Shown: positions 21,026 to 33,223, counted from the stretch's first letter. The stretch is DNA of 64,000 nucleotides from Magicicada septendecula (GCA_034769895.1 CM068367.1:1317967046-1318031045), one strand, 5' to 3'. Made by a program: numbers and translations. The notes: generated by a model from the sequence alone, not told the origin.

Positions 21026-22681
21026 TCGTGGCACGCATGCATTACAGCACAAGTTTCCAGCCAAGCCAGTATTGTACGAAGGGAATATGAAGATACGGTA
21101 TCGCGTTTGTAGAGGATTACGTCTGCATCCGACATTCATTGGAATTAAATTAAAATTATTTATTGAATTTTTGTCGTCTCTTGGAAACAGACCCTCTATT
21201 ATTAACAAAACAATTAGATTTTTAATTGTTATTTATGATCATAAATATATTAAATTTTTTATTCGATTCACAAATTTACAATCGTTTGTAGTTACATATT
21301 GAGCTATAAGTAAATTTCCTGAAGATGATGTCATGAATCTAAGTATGGGGTGGTGAGATGGTTTTAATTTTCTTATCTCTGTGGAAGATCAATTGGTCTT
21401 CGTGGAATGTATAGTTAGAAACATATCAAAGTGCGTTGGTCTTTAACTCAAGATCTGCGATTTAAATCTTTGGATGATTTTTCAGTTAGATGGTTTTAAA
21501 ATAGGTTTCATAAACATATATAGGTTTTAATTTGCTCTTTCAAAAAAGTGATTTTGTTTTTCAGTGATAATTTTGATTTTTGATTCAGCAACCAAAACAA
21601 TTTTTTGTAGATTTCCTTTTCGTTGCTGCCGCTTGGTTCCGAGTGCGTCTGCCGTACTGTACAAACATAAATATGTGTCGTAGTGAAAATAATTTGAAAT
21701 GACTTTGGTTCACTTATTGTCTTTCTACTTTTGCAGCAAATAGTAATCATAATCCTAGACATAAGGTTTAGGATTTTTGCATCCAGTAAACTTAGTAAAC
21801 CTTCAAAAGGTTTTGCTTCATGGCAACGCACGACCTCATACGGCCAACAAAATAAGCCTTTGTCTTCAAATCTTGGTTTCAAGATGCTAAACCACCAGTC
21901 GTACAGTACTAACTTGTCTTCAAACGATTTTCATTTTTTAGGTTTGTTAAAAGAACTGTAAGGAATTACTTTTCAGATGGAGAGGTTATTGGAGTGATGC
22001 AGAAATGGCTGCACATGAGACAGAAAGTTTCATCCAGGAATGAATCAAAAGTTCGTTAAGAAATGGTCTAGAAATAGATTGCATTAGAAACAGGAATAGG
22101 TTAGGTGGAAAAATAACACAAGTTCCATTCATAAAAGTGAAAACCAAAATAACGATTTTAAACATTTTCTTTACTTTTTGACATTCTCGCGCGTCGATAA
22201 GGGTTGACGCGCCCGCGAACCGATTTGTAATTTTCTTTTCTTTTGAACGAGGGAATGCACCCACATTGTACCTGCTTCAGAGTCGTGTATTCTAAAATAG
22301 TGCAAGCCATTTACCGAACCACGCTACCTTTTCCTCCAATACGATTGTCGAGCTTGTCGCCCAGAGCCGGTACACATCTTTCTCCCCAAAGTGATTTTTT
22401 CAAGTTTTACATTTCAGTGCACTTTATGAAAATAAATAGTCGTTATTATGGTAAGTTCTTTACTTATTTTTATTAAAATGTTTTCCTGTTTAACCTTTTT
22501 TCGTTTAAAGTTTTGTTAGTTTTAAGGTTCGTGTGCATGATAACAAATTGTTGATGACCTACTCCTAATATGAAAAATTTTCACAAATTTATATGAAAAA
22601 TGCTGCAAAGGTTTTTTTTTATTTGGTGTTTCACGTCGGTAAATATAAGCGCAAGGGTAATATAAAGCGACAGTTAATGTT
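21026..22681. other. No recognisable feature
   Basis: About 1.6 kb with several 60-170-codon frames that show no domain, codon signature or paralogue in the window. Confidence 0.45.
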
Positions 22682-23160
22682 TGTAACGTCTGGCTATTGA
22701 ACTCTGCATCCTCTAATTTTCCATTGATGGAGTGGGGAGGGTTTCGCCCATCGAACTGGTCCTCAGTTGCATATGCGCCCTCATAAATTCATAGGTTACC
22801 TATGACTGCGTTGTTCCACCCAACCTTTCGAGTGCTTGTTCACTATTCAAATTATTCTGGAACATCTGCAGGCTGTATATAAGCAACAGCAGCTGGATTA
22901 GTTAATTGGAAATTTATTCAGTGCGCATCAAGTGTTTGCCGTAAGTGATTATTGTCTTATAATTAGTGCGGAACTCTTAATAGTTGAAATTATTATTGTG
23001 TGTGGACAAACTTAACTTGAATTGAGAGTATGAGAGTATCTTGTTGATTTAAAAATGTCATTTACGAGTCATTGAAGCTGGTAATTAGTGATTTCATTGG
23101 TGCCAGTATTTTGTTTCGACTGTACCATAACGACGATCTGTGAGACCGTCCGTTGTAACA
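22682..23160 (+). mobile_element. Solo LTR, copy 1
   Basis: Starts TGTAACG and ends GTTGTAACA. It contains a TATA box (CTGTATATAAGC near 22871) and the conserved 3' half shared with three other copies: TAATTAGTG, GTGTGGACAAA, CTTGTTGATTT, AAGCTGGTAATTAGTGA, and TATTTTGTTTC near a GTACCAT. The 479-bp length fits an LTR. No primer-binding site, gag or pol lies on either side, so it is a solo LTR of a retrotransposon. Confidence 0.75.
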
Positions 23161-24449
23161 ATAATAAGTTTGAATATCGCTTTAATAGAAATTGAGAGCA
23201 GTGTCAATGGAATTGGGATAGGATTCTTATATCCTGTGTAAATATAATATCAAAAAATTGTATATTTACGGTAACAAAATTTACTTAGTGGAAAATAATG
23301 ATGTTCCAAATTTATTAAAATTGCAATATGACTTTATAAAATTGACTCAATTTTGTAAGCTCTACATCGGTTGTGGCACCAGAGTTCTGGAATTTATAAA
23401 TGTGCTGGAAAATAATGAGTTTTCTAAAGTTAACTCAGGTAAAAAGAACACAGTAAATGACTTCACAAACACAGTCCAAGTTAAACAACGCTCGTTTTCC
23501 AAGTAGACGCTGTTTATTCCCAACTTAGTATGATTAAGCGTATGCAGGAAAGTTATGTTGCGAAATACTCTCCGTTTAAAATGTTTTTCAATAATTTATC
23601 GACCGGTTTCATAGTGTTAACCATTAGGATTAAGTTAAATTATAATTACTAAACAGAACCAAACATAAGGATTTTAAACCATCAACTTAATTTATCCCGT
23701 TCTTTTTAAGTCGTGAAATTTAAAGATTCTGAAATGTTTTACAGTATACTCTGCTCAATCTAGTTGCCATAGAAATAATAAGTGCATCTAAAATGTATAG
23801 AAGCAGTGCTCTACATGCCTTTCAAATTATTGTAAATCTTTGTAAATGTTTGTGTTGTAATTATTATAAATCATGTTATAGAATATGCATTATACATTAT
23901 GGAACCGTTACGTAACTATTTGGTCCCTGGCAACCACGAAATTGACAAAAAATCCGTTATTTGCATTTCAACGCGTAACTAGTCGTCTAAACAAACGGCG
24001 TTAGCAGGATTTAATAACATTTATTTGCAAATTGCTAATTTCTATTTAAATTGTTTTCTAAAAGAGTTTAGAAAATTTTGTTGTTGTTAAAAATAATATT
24101 TAAAGCCATTATGTCATGGGCAGAGGTTGCTATGTTGAGAAGTATAAGTGGTGACTCGATTTGTTCTTGGATGCTGCGTGCATCCTAACCGCTGCAATGC
24201 AGAAAATTATTTTTTAAGTTGATGCACTAGAGGCATGGAGTTTATTATAAATTGTGTTAGTTTTATACTCCGGAAGAAAGTTTGTTTATTCCCTGAGAGG
24301 AAGGAGCTCATGGCCTCTCTAATGTAGCAGCGACTGCAGAGGAGGCGAGTCACTTTCTTAGGCATTATGTTATCAATGATAGTAGTAGTTGAAGAAGAAT
24401 ACTTTTTTCAAGCGGGGTCAGACGGTTTGAAGATATCGTGGTACTGGGC
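23161..24449. other. No recognisable feature
   Basis: AT-rich. The 82-codon frame at 23258 shows no known domain. Confidence 0.4.
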
Positions 24450-24610
24450 CATGAATGACTATAACTGCTATTCAAAGGTAGGGATATTGGTTGATGGATG
24501 ATTTTATCTGTTTAAAGCTTGGTAATATCCTGCGCTACGAATGACTATGGCCACCATTCGAAGGTAAGGAAATTGCTTGGCGAATGATGTTTAGTTGTCT
24601 AAAGCAATGG
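24450..24610 (+). repeat. Two diverged tandem units of about 86 bp
   Basis: GAATGACTAT ... ATTCAAAGGTA ... TTTAAAGC (from 24453) is repeated as GAATGACTAT ... ATTCGAAGGTA ... TCTAAAGC (from 24539). Confidence 0.6.
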
Positions 24611-24677
24611 GTGCTTTAGAGAAGGACCATATACGAGAGACACGAAGCAATCGTCCAGGATTAGCTTGTCTTCGGGC

Positions 24678-24850
24678 TGTATTGATCTAATCTGGGGACA
24701 AGTAAAACGAGAGATCATAAAAAATAATTTCTTGATTAAAAATATCGAGTTCTTAGTCCATGATGCACTGGCCAGCATTATAAAATAACGAGAAAAGAAA
24801 TGTATTACACGTGCAGAAAAATTTCAGCATAAAGAGCTTTAGCTTTAACG
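24678..24850 (+). pseudogene. Tc1/pogo-type DDE transposase C-terminal relic
   Basis: The frame at about 24683-24788 reads IDLIWGQVKREIIKNNFLIK and then NIEFLVHDALASIIK before a stop. A shifted frame continues with REKKCITRAEKFQHKE. This matches the last part of the DDE_3 endonuclease, with the NP-IELxWGxVK region after the catalytic third acidic residue and an 'ALxxI...WxxCxxH' tail. The catalytic core and DNA-binding domain are not recognisable upstream. Dead fragment. Confidence 0.65.
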
Positions 24851-25235
24851 AAGGTAATATCAGCTCCAAAAATAAGAAGCCAAAGAGAAAGAATGGGAAA
24901 AGAATTAGAAACAAGCCGTGATGATTGGTGAAATAATCATCACGAGTCGTAAGGTGCTTTGTTTGAACTATGTATGTTATATTAATAAAATGCACTAAAC
25001 TCAAATTATATAATTTTCCAATACCTAAAAAGTATAGTTTCAAAATTCAATCGCAGTTCGTCTTACATCAAAGAATTTAATCAATTTTATTTGGAAAATT
25101 AAAAAAACCACAGATTACAAATGTTTGTTGTATATAACAAACACGTTGATAGGTTAGTGGAGGGTTCCTGCTGGGCTAGTAACTAAACTACTGGGGTTAA
25201 ATAATGACTTAAAAGTGTTTAACAACCAAAATTCA
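24851..25235. other. No recognisable feature
   Basis: AT-rich spacer between the transposase relic and dispersed repeat D3. Contains an inverted GTGATGATTG/AATAATCATCAC pair near 24918-24943. Confidence 0.4.
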
Positions 25236-26105
25236 TTGTTAACATAGATTGTTTACAGCCGAATAGCAATCAGAACTTTATGAAAACTGTCAACTTCTTT
25301 TTCCCTATTGGTATGTTTTTTTTTAATCAAATTACATTCACTTTATTATTAAGTCGCTGCATATCATTATGCGTGACTCATTCCATCACGTCTGACGAAA
25401 TTTGATTAATAATTCTTTAGGTAAATAATTCAGATTAAGAAAAGCAAATAGCAGCACCTAGTGTTTCAGCCATACTCGTTACCGATGTATTTTAAATTAC
25501 CTTTTCGTGCGCTTACGTAAAAGTAATATAATTGACTTGCGGCTATTGAGATTTTGTAAATATGTTCTTAAATCTAGACCACTTTGCTGACAAACCACAA
25601 CGAAATATCAGCCAAAAAATCCAACAATATAAAAAAAAAGAAACGAAATGCTATTGGAAGTTGCACTGAAAGTTATTTCAAATATAAAAGAAAAACGTCG
25701 TAATAGGAAAATAACTTCTACGCAACTACAACTACAAACAATTTATTTCCAAACACGTTAAACCAAATATAAGAAAATATTTCGTATAATTTTTTTCACT
25801 TAATACTAAAAGCATTTTGGCGTCGTATTTCTGTTCTGGATGCTGTCAACGCGATTACAAGTAAAATTTTAATAACCAAATTTTCACTGTACTGTAATAG
25901 GAGTATTTTACTGGGTTGTGATGTTAATCTGTAAAACAAATAAATAGTTTGCATTACTTCTCAAGCCCGAACTTGTATTTTCAACACGTTGTATTCAAGT
26001 CGGACATACATAATATGTTGATTATGTTGTTTATCAACAACTGTTGTTATATTTAAGCATTTTATATATTAGAGTATATTACTTAGGATATTAACAGTAG
26101 GTCAG
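25236..26105 (+). repeat. Dispersed repeat D3, copy 2
   Basis: Colinear direct copy of 17870-18780; see there for shared blocks. Confidence 0.7.
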
Positions 26106-26372
26106 AGTTATCGTTTGGCTACACATGGATTCACCTTTCACTCATATCTCTGTCGTGCATCTCTCTTTTCCAGTCTGAAGATAGTTTTTCTTCACCTTTC
26201 TGTATATACCAATAGTGTGTGGCTGCAGGTTACACATGCACCAAATGTTTAGCTCTCCGAACTTTCAAGTAGGTAAGTATTACTTATCAAGAATTTCGTT
26301 CATCAAATTGTCGTCGTATTACAGTGTAAGAATAAACGTCAAAATTTATTTTGCCCCAACCTACAATAATAT
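26106..26372. other. No recognisable feature
   Basis: Short AT-rich spacer before solo LTR copy 2. Confidence 0.4.
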
Positions 26373-26941
26373 TGTCACGACGGTCTCACGGATCCTCTGA
26401 TGGTACAGTGGAAACAAAATACAGACACCAATGAAGTCACTAATTACCAGCTTTAATTAGTCATAATGTGAAATCAACAAGGTACCATCATACAATAATT
26501 CAAGTTAAATTTGTCCACACGCAAAAATAATGTAAACCATTAAGAGTTCCACACTAATTATCACATATTAATCACTTTCCACAGCCACTTGATCCGCACT
26601 CTACAATATCGTAAGGTGTAACTAACTTCTAAACCAGCCACTATTGCTTATATAAGTCGTGCAGAAGTTCAGGAATAATTTTCCATCCTTTTGGCGGCAT
26701 GCCAGCATAATTTACATAGTTATAAGTGCTCTCGAACAGCCTGGAAGGTACTTATGGCAGCCTTGACCGATACGCTGTATTTGCTGGGCTAGTCGAGACG
26801 CGGGTGGAAGGATGCTCTCGACTCTTCGATAGCTTTCTGTAATTATGGTAGCAATATAATAAAATTCAAGAAGCCTGGTTTTGTGTATAATTAAAAAAAT
26901 ATAGTTTCTCATTGGCCAGTGAGATTAGGAGATCCGTTACA
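26373..26941 (-). mobile_element. Solo LTR, copy 2
   Basis: On the plus strand it starts TGTCACGACGGTC and ends ATCCGTTACA. Reverse-complemented it is TGTAACGGAT ... GACCGTCGTGACA. It shares the 3' half and TATA box (GACTTATATAAGC, minus) with copies at 22682, 56025 and 61940. 569 bp. Flanks are AATAAT|AT and AT|ACATTAG, giving no secure target-site duplication. No internal retrotransposon genes. Confidence 0.78.
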
Positions 26942-28134
26942 ATACATTAGAGAAACTTTCTCTAACCTGTTTTATCTATTTGATTTTTCTTACATTAGAT
27001 GAAATTAGACAATTTCATTTTTATATTCAGGTCTATTGAAAGTTTTAAAAAGAAAACTTTTGATTATTTAATGTCTCAAATCTGACTGTAGTTCTAGTGT
27101 TTCTAATACAAATACATTTACATTTTTTTATTAGAATCAGTATATATTATACTAGATCTTCTATTGATCTATTACATGTCCTAAAATAAAATCAAGTAAT
27201 TGGATCTTTAAAAGCACGAAACGTAATTCCTCAGTGTACAATCGTAGTCCTTCAGCCTTTCGACTGGTTAGTACCCTCCCCGCATATACCCGTGGTGCGT
27301 GTGGTACTGCAGTGTACAATATGATAAATTAATAATTTACTGTGGCTTTCAAAAGACGATGAAAACTTAAGTCGTGTCACTGTAACCATTAATCGAGGCT
27401 GCTACGCATTTCGACTTGTTAAAAATTGTACGCTAAATGTAATCCCCTAAGGTGAACACAATATTGTATTGCTTTATAAAAGAAGACTTACAGGATGAGA
27501 TTAAATATACTAAAATGATACACTGTTGTCATGTTTCTGTTTCAGGCTCTGAATCATAAATCACTTGGAGAGGTGCAGGGAAGGAATTGAAAACTTCTAA
27601 AATAAGGATATTGCAAAGTACGTCATGGAAGAACAGAGTAAGTAATTATGAACTATTTAAAAATATTTGTGACAATAATAAGTAAAGAATTTATAGAACA
27701 ATAGTAAATAAAGAATGTATAGATAATCCACGTTAGTAGGAAGTGTTGGTGAATGGATACTTTATTTGTCAAAATACTTGCAGTATCAGAGGAAACGATA
27801 AGCGGCGAAGTAGTCGGGAAAGTAATAAATGCAAGTCACAAATTTCCGGAATCAAGTTGACAGAATGAATAAAGTTACATAGTTCACTAAAGTTTGATGA
27901 TTTAGAAGGCAACGATGCTGTTAAAAAATATTCAGCACACATCCTTTATAAACTACCCAATCAGCGGTGATCGAAAGAATCGTTCATATTAATGTTATTG
28001 GAAAGCATAATAAAACAGTTCTGACTTCGCACTTTTATATAGCAAAAACAAACTTAACTTGTTTGGTTTTAACGAGACAAACTTTTTTTGGTGAAATCTG
28101 GTAAATAATAATATTAATACTGATGATGATGATA
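26942..28134. other. No recognisable feature
   Basis: AT-rich with no exon-like region or repeat partner seen. Confidence 0.4.
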
Positions 28135-28710
28135 ATAATATTTTTTTTATAGAGGGCGAAAGTGCTTTACACCGTCAGAGGAGATCACGTTTTCTTTGGT
28201 ATGTGGGACTCTCACCCACTAAAAAGCCACCTCTAATTCAGGCATTCGTATCCATCCTGGAACCAATTAGCGTATTACTTCAGGATTTAATATTACGTCT
28301 TTTTCGGGCTCCTTCTAGTTGTTCCTTATCTTCTATTACCTGTTGGGTGCAAGTTGGGCTTGTTTTTTTTTCTAGTATAACACACTGAATAAATGCAGAG
28401 ATGCGGTCCCATTCCGCCTTGCCACGAAGCATAAGCACAGATACTCTCTCGGGCGTGAACTCCCTGAGCTCTACTTCCAGTACCATCCTCTCTCTTGTGA
28501 ATGTGCAGCACTTGAGAAAGGTGTGCAAGGCATCTTCATGGGGAGAGTCACCATACTAACGTGCTGGACTTTACACCTTTCCCATTCTGTAGAGGTAGGC
28601 ATTACAATTGCCATGGTCACTGAGGAACTGTGTCAGACGGTAGTTAACCTCACCGTGTTGGCGCTCAATGCATTCCTTCAAGTTTGATATGAGAAACTTG
28701 CCATCCATAA
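28135..28710 (-). mobile_element. R1-like non-LTR retrotransposon, 3' end, between (AAT)n tracts
   Basis: The minus-strand coding end (28709-28280) is followed by a 3' UTR (28279-28140) with GGTGGCTTTTTAGTGGGTGA and CCTCTGACGGTGTAAAGC. The plus-strand flanks are AAT/GAT microsatellite on both sides (28102-28140 and 28706-28740), so the fragment seems to have inserted in, or to have generated, AAT repeats. Confidence 0.68.
28280..28709 (-). pseudogene. R1-like reverse transcriptase C-terminus with two nonsense codons
   Basis: Minus frame MDGKFLISNLKECIERQHGE, then VNYRLTQFLSDHGNCNAYLY, a stop (TAA at 28571-28573), SPAR, a stop (TAG at 28556-28558), YGDSPHEDALHTFLKC, and an acidic LREFTPERVSVLMLRGKAEW region to the end. 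The 'LTQxLSxHG', 'YLYRxGxxxSPxCxxC' and 'DxxHTxxxC' pattern is the zinc-knuckle C-terminal domain of R1-clade polymerases. The final Cys of the first knuckle is lost at the nonsense region. Apart from the two stops the frame is continuous for about 140 codons. Confidence 0.75.
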
Positions 28711-29616
28711 TAATAATGATAATAAGAATAAGAAGAAGAAGTAGGAGATGAACAACAACAGAGCTGTTTACATTTTAATGTACGCGTATAATATAGATCA
28801 GTGTAAATATACAAGTGACATAAAATAGTTTACATTGTTACGATAAAAATGCAAAAAATAAATATGGTATTAGTTCACTGTTATATCTTAATTAAAATCG
28901 ACATTGTATCGGAAGGTGATTTTTGATCAATTTAATGAATTTGTTTTTACTTTTATACATTTTTTGCTGAGTACTGAATTGACAGTTCGTGAGGTACTGG
29001 GTACTGTTCGTGTCCAGCTGTCAATGTGACGAATTTTGCCAACGTGTCGTGTTGACTGTTGTTGTTTCCAAATCTATATGGATACTGTATTAACAGGTAG
29101 TGTACAGGAAATATGTTCAAAATGCACACACGCAGTTATTATTATTATTTTGTTGCCAAAATTCAAACAAGAAATTTTAGATATAGATTTAGTCTTAGCT
29201 TCTCTTCCGTACTACAGGCAAAAACTCCTAGATGTTTAAAACGTTTGGTTTTAACAATATGACGTTAAATTATGACTTACTATGTATGCCGTCAACACAG
29301 ATATTTAAATAAATATAGTATAGTATCACAAAACAAATTAAACAGTAATTAATTTTATATATTTTAATAAATTAAATTAATTTTATGATACCGCAAGTGG
29401 ACATTAGTATAAAACGTATTATTTTTATTATGCGATTACAAATGATCAGATGATATTATGTTCCCAATTGATTTATAAAATTTTATTTTACGTTATCTCA
29501 ACGGCGATTTCTGGAATTATCTGTGTTATTTTAGTTACTCTACATAGTTGAAAAGACGGGAATTAATTGTAAAGATCTGTTAGTAATTGCTTGTAGAGAT
29601 CTGCTAGTTCTGAATG
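28711..29616. other. No recognisable feature
   Basis: AT-rich; AAT/AAG microsatellite at its left end. Confidence 0.4.
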
Positions 29617-29656
29617 AACACGCGCGCCACACACACACACACGCGCGCGCGCGCGC
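29617..29656 (+). repeat. (CA)n-(CG)n alternating tract
   Basis: CGCGCC, then eight CA units, then seven CG units. Alternating purine-pyrimidine sequence of the kind able to form Z-DNA. Confidence 0.85.
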
Positions 29657-29831
29657 CGCATATATAGGCTAGAGTTTACCGTATGTTTGATTAAGAGACA
29701 GTGACGTCCGAACAGATCTGGTTGTGTATTAGCATCAGGTTTCCAAAAGATAAAATATTTTCTTGCTTATTACTAAGAACGCCATCCGTAATATCTCCGA
29801 CTTCTTCCTTTCTGTTGAGTTCGTCTCTTCT

Positions 29832-31005
29832 TCATTGGCTTGTTGATTGATTTTGCCATACTCTGAGATCAAGAGGTCAAGATAACACCTGTTCTCTTTT
29901 CATTTTTCAGAAACCTAACTGACATTATTTGTGTTACGCGATAAGATTAGTTTTGTATATACGAGATCTGACCGGAATCTATCCGACTATTTTGAATATT
30001 ACATGAAGCAGTGGTGCAATTGAATTAAACTGAAGTGCACTTGAACGCTCGATAGCCATTTAGGAGGGGGGGGGGTCTTTTGACGTATTGCGTGAACATT
30101 CACTAACGTATTGAGCTATTCAGTTAGTTTTGAGACTCTGTAGTCTATACACGTGTTGTTTGTGACTGTCATATTTATAATGTGTGAACGACTACTAGGT
30201 CAGCGAATTAATGTAAAATATTACATAAAAAGTTAAATATTCTTCCGCAAAACTATCACAACAGTGAAGAGGGCTCAATACATGATACATAGATAAAATT
30301 ATGGTACATATGCTTTAAAGATGACCAGGTATCTTTTGAAAGTGATCTACATTTTGAAAGACGTGTAACGAGCAGAACGCGTGAGGGCTGAAATATACGA
30401 AAATCAACGGCCGACAGGGCGAGAATTAGAAGGAGATCTGGAGATTTCGCGGAACTGTCTTTCGGAGATTTTTACAGAAGATTTTGAAATGAAACGTGAT
30501 GCAGGAAAATTCGTGCCACGGCTGCTGTTCCAAGAGCAAAAAGAACACCGTGCTGATGTTGCACAAGATTTGCTCGGTATCACTAACAGCGACACCAGAC
30601 TTCATCAGAGGTCTTAACTAGAGATGAGTTATAACTATGAGCTTGAAGCAAAAGCCCAGTCTTCCCAATGTGAAAGAAAATTATGAATACGACTGTCACA
30701 ACAGAGTTATGAATACTTGTTTACACAACAGACTCTTACAGCTAACTGAATAGCACAATACGTTAACAAATGTTCACGCATGCGTCAAAAGATCTTGCCT
30801 GATTGGCTAGCGAGTTACAATCCAATTACACAACCGGTTGCCGTAATATTCAAAACAGTCGGATACATTTAGGTCAGACTTCGTATATAAAAGAAATAAC
30901 TTATCGGTTAACAGAAATAATGTCAGTTAGGTTTCTAATAAATCAGAGGAGAACACGTGTTAACTTGTTCTCAGAGTACGACGTAATCAATCAAAAAGTC
31001 AATGA
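29832..31005 (+). mobile_element. Mariner-like element with long terminal inverted repeats
   Basis: The left arm 29832-30190 and right arm 30683-31005 are imperfect inverted copies. Shared blocks: GATTGATT near the tip, ACTCTGAGA, AGAAACCTAACTGACATTAT, TATATACGA, CCGACT(A/G)TTTTGAATATTAC, TCTTTTGACG and GCTATTCAGTTAG. The middle holds a mariner transposase N-terminal fragment. Total 1.17 kb, internally deleted. A run of G at 30066-30075 lies in the left arm only. Confidence 0.8.
30363..30617 (+). pseudogene. Mariner-family transposase, DNA-binding domain fragment
   Basis: The frame reads ENQRPTGRELEGDLEISRNC, then LSEIFTEDFEMKRDAGKFVP and RLLFQEQKEHRADVAQDLLG, ending NSDTRLHQRS. This is the second helix-turn-helix and linker of mariner/SETMAR-like transposases, including the 'KFVPRLL...QKxxR' linker equivalent to WVPHEL. 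The catalytic DDE/D domain is absent and a stop follows at 30615-30617. The fragment could at most bind DNA; it has no start codon of its own in the correct context. Confidence 0.8.
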
Positions 31006-31984
31006 CTTATATTTTCATTAAAAATTAGGTACATTATTAGGAATATATATTAAACCCCCTGAGTTGCAGAACTCGCTAACAGTTTTGAACGGAATACAAT
31101 TATTATTATTAGTTAAAATAAAATTAATAATTTAAAATTTTTTTCAAGGTGTGAGAAAAATGTGTTGTATGGTTCTTAGTGCTACTAAGGGAACACCATT
31201 AGGAGGTAAGCTGCATTGTTTTTAATAGTTTAAATTTTTAAATATTTTTGAAAATACATTTGTTTTTATATTATACAAATGAAGAGGTTACATATTATAT
31301 GATAAGCATAAAAGTTAATTATGCTAGATAGAAAACAATTATCCTACGGTTTTGTAAGAGAATAAAAATGGCCTTTTAAATTCCACACATAGAATTTTAC
31401 AAAGTCAAAATTTTTGAATTATGTTTTTGGATTGTGGTTCTTCCGAAGTTAAAAAACTTTGAAAGAAAACATTACAATTGGATTTGAGTTAAACTTACCT
31501 TTATTCTGATATCGGGATGGACTTTTCTACATTTTTCAGATTTTTTACAGCGGTCCTTAAATTTCAAAATTTCAAAAAATGAACACTGTATATAGATTTT
31601 GGTTAAAATTATGAGGTTTTTAAGTAAGAGTAAAACTCCCATGGATTTCTGCGATTTTGACAAAATTTTGTTGCTTCCACATTTTTGCCTGTTGCCCCCT
31701 TATTTTTGAAACTCAAAATCAATAGAAGTATGCGGGGTAAAAGTATAGACACTACTGCTAAATTTTACAAAAATCGGTTGATACATAGAAAAATTATCGT
31801 GAGACATTCCCCAACAATAGACAGATAGACAGACAGGTATACGCAGATATCGATGCCAAATGGACGGAGTTAAAACTGAGAACTCGCTATGCTCGTTCAC
31901 AAATTAATTAAAAAACTAATGAGGAAATCAGTTTACACTTAGAACTGTGTGCATGAGAATCCGCATGCATGGTTTGTAAACTAA
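31006..31984. other. AT-rich sequence with a short (AGAC)n tract
   Basis: No coding signal. An ACAGATAGACAGACAGG tract sits at 31819-31835 after a block of simple AT-rich sequence. It resembles the internal tract of repeat B but the flanks do not match. Confidence 0.45.
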
Positions 31985-32270
31985 TAAATATCGGTATGGA
32001 GATCCATACATGACTTCCATGTTCTAAGGTTTATATTTAAAATCATTTTCGAAATAAAATATTTCCACAGAATTACTTCTTTCTTTAGCCTTAACCACAG
32101 TACTGTGGTCACTAACGTATACCACCTCCAGTTAGCGCATTCGATTTTCACTGATGATGGTAGGCGATGGCATTGCTGAAACGTCTGGTTTTTCATAAAA
32201 CATTGGACCTTGGCCAAACTGCCCGGGAAGGAATTTTAACAACAAACTATTTCTTTTTTGCCGATAATGT
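31985..32270 (+). mobile_element. PLE terminal unit, family beta, copy in composite 1
   Basis: Begins with hairpin GTATGGagatCCATAC (31994-32009). It has the palindrome ACCACAGTACTGTGGT (about 32095-32110), hammerhead core CTGATGA (32151-32157), GAAA, CGTC/TGG, and GGCCAAACTGCCCGGGAAGG. It is followed directly by block X and repeat B. Confidence 0.75.
32140..32205 (+). ncRNA. Hammerhead motif with intact core, weak stem II
   Basis: CTGATGA (32151-32157) and GAAA are intact, and TGG after the cleavage triplet can pair with the TCA before the core (G-T wobble). Stem II has several substitutions compared with 3814-3832 and pairs poorly, so activity is doubtful. Confidence 0.6.
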
Positions 32271-32990
32271 AGTACACATATAAAAATATGCATGAAATTA
32301 ATGGCTTGTAAAAGTTAATGTTTGATCTCTATTAAGTAGTGCTCAAGTTTCCAAAGTTTTAATATTATGATGTCCGTAATCAAAACATCAGAGCAGGTTT
32401 AGTGTGTATGAGGGCACACCGTGGACAACAATTTTCAACATTCCCTATTGAGCGTTGCTCAGAATAAAGTTGCGAATCTACAGTGTACGTTTCACAGAAC
32501 AAACACGCGGAAAAGAAGGAGCGCTCCGAAGTCACTCATGGACCCTGAGCATCTTGCAGAGGGTTCATTCCCTAAAGACGAAAAGTCTGTCTATGAACCG
32601 TCCCTCTGTAAACACGTGCAATTACACTGCCTAGCGATCCGCAGGAAGCAAATCGCTATCCACGCTGGACACTTTTTCGGCTTGCACGCGTTGCGTTGGT
32701 GTGGGTTTCGGCACTTTCCATTTAAAAATCGTGCAAATGTAAGAAAATAAAAAGTGTGAGGCCAGAAATAACGCGAATTGTGTGTGTGTGTGTGTGTGTC
32801 TTGCCTGCCTTTTTATTGCGGTAATCATAATAATAAAATGGAAACGTAAACATTACATAATTGAGATGCTTGCCTGCCACGAAAGATATATTTTCTCTCA
32901 TACATGATTTAAATTAAAATGAAAAAATTATAATTTTATTGCCTGGCAACAAAATTATTTTATTTTTAACAATTACCATTGTTTGAAAAA
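32271..32990 (+). repeat. Block X, copy 1
   Basis: Inverted relative to 41481-42243 and about 95% identical by eye over the 250 bp compared (32521-32770). It contains a (TG)n tract at about 32778-32799. Frames on both strands are open over 65-115 codons, but most base differences between the copies change amino acids, which argues against coding. Function unknown. Confidence 0.75.
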
Positions 32991-33192
32991 GTTTAAATGA
33001 ATTTTCAAGTACTTTACTGTTGTTAAAACGTAAAAGGTTGCAGGTAAACTACCCCTTTCCCTTAACAGATCTTCACCAAAAACAATAGGCCTTGAGTACT
33101 CTACAATCAGGGCTATATGCAAAAAATTAATTTGATTCTGTTCGAATTTGCGGTTGTTATCGTTTGCCATAGAAAAAATTCTACAGACGTAA

Positions 33193-33223
<31 letters not shown>

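Noticed and set aside
20693..21302. Frames of 104-171 codons on both strands
   Set aside because: Open only because of the GT/GC alternating composition; no domain.
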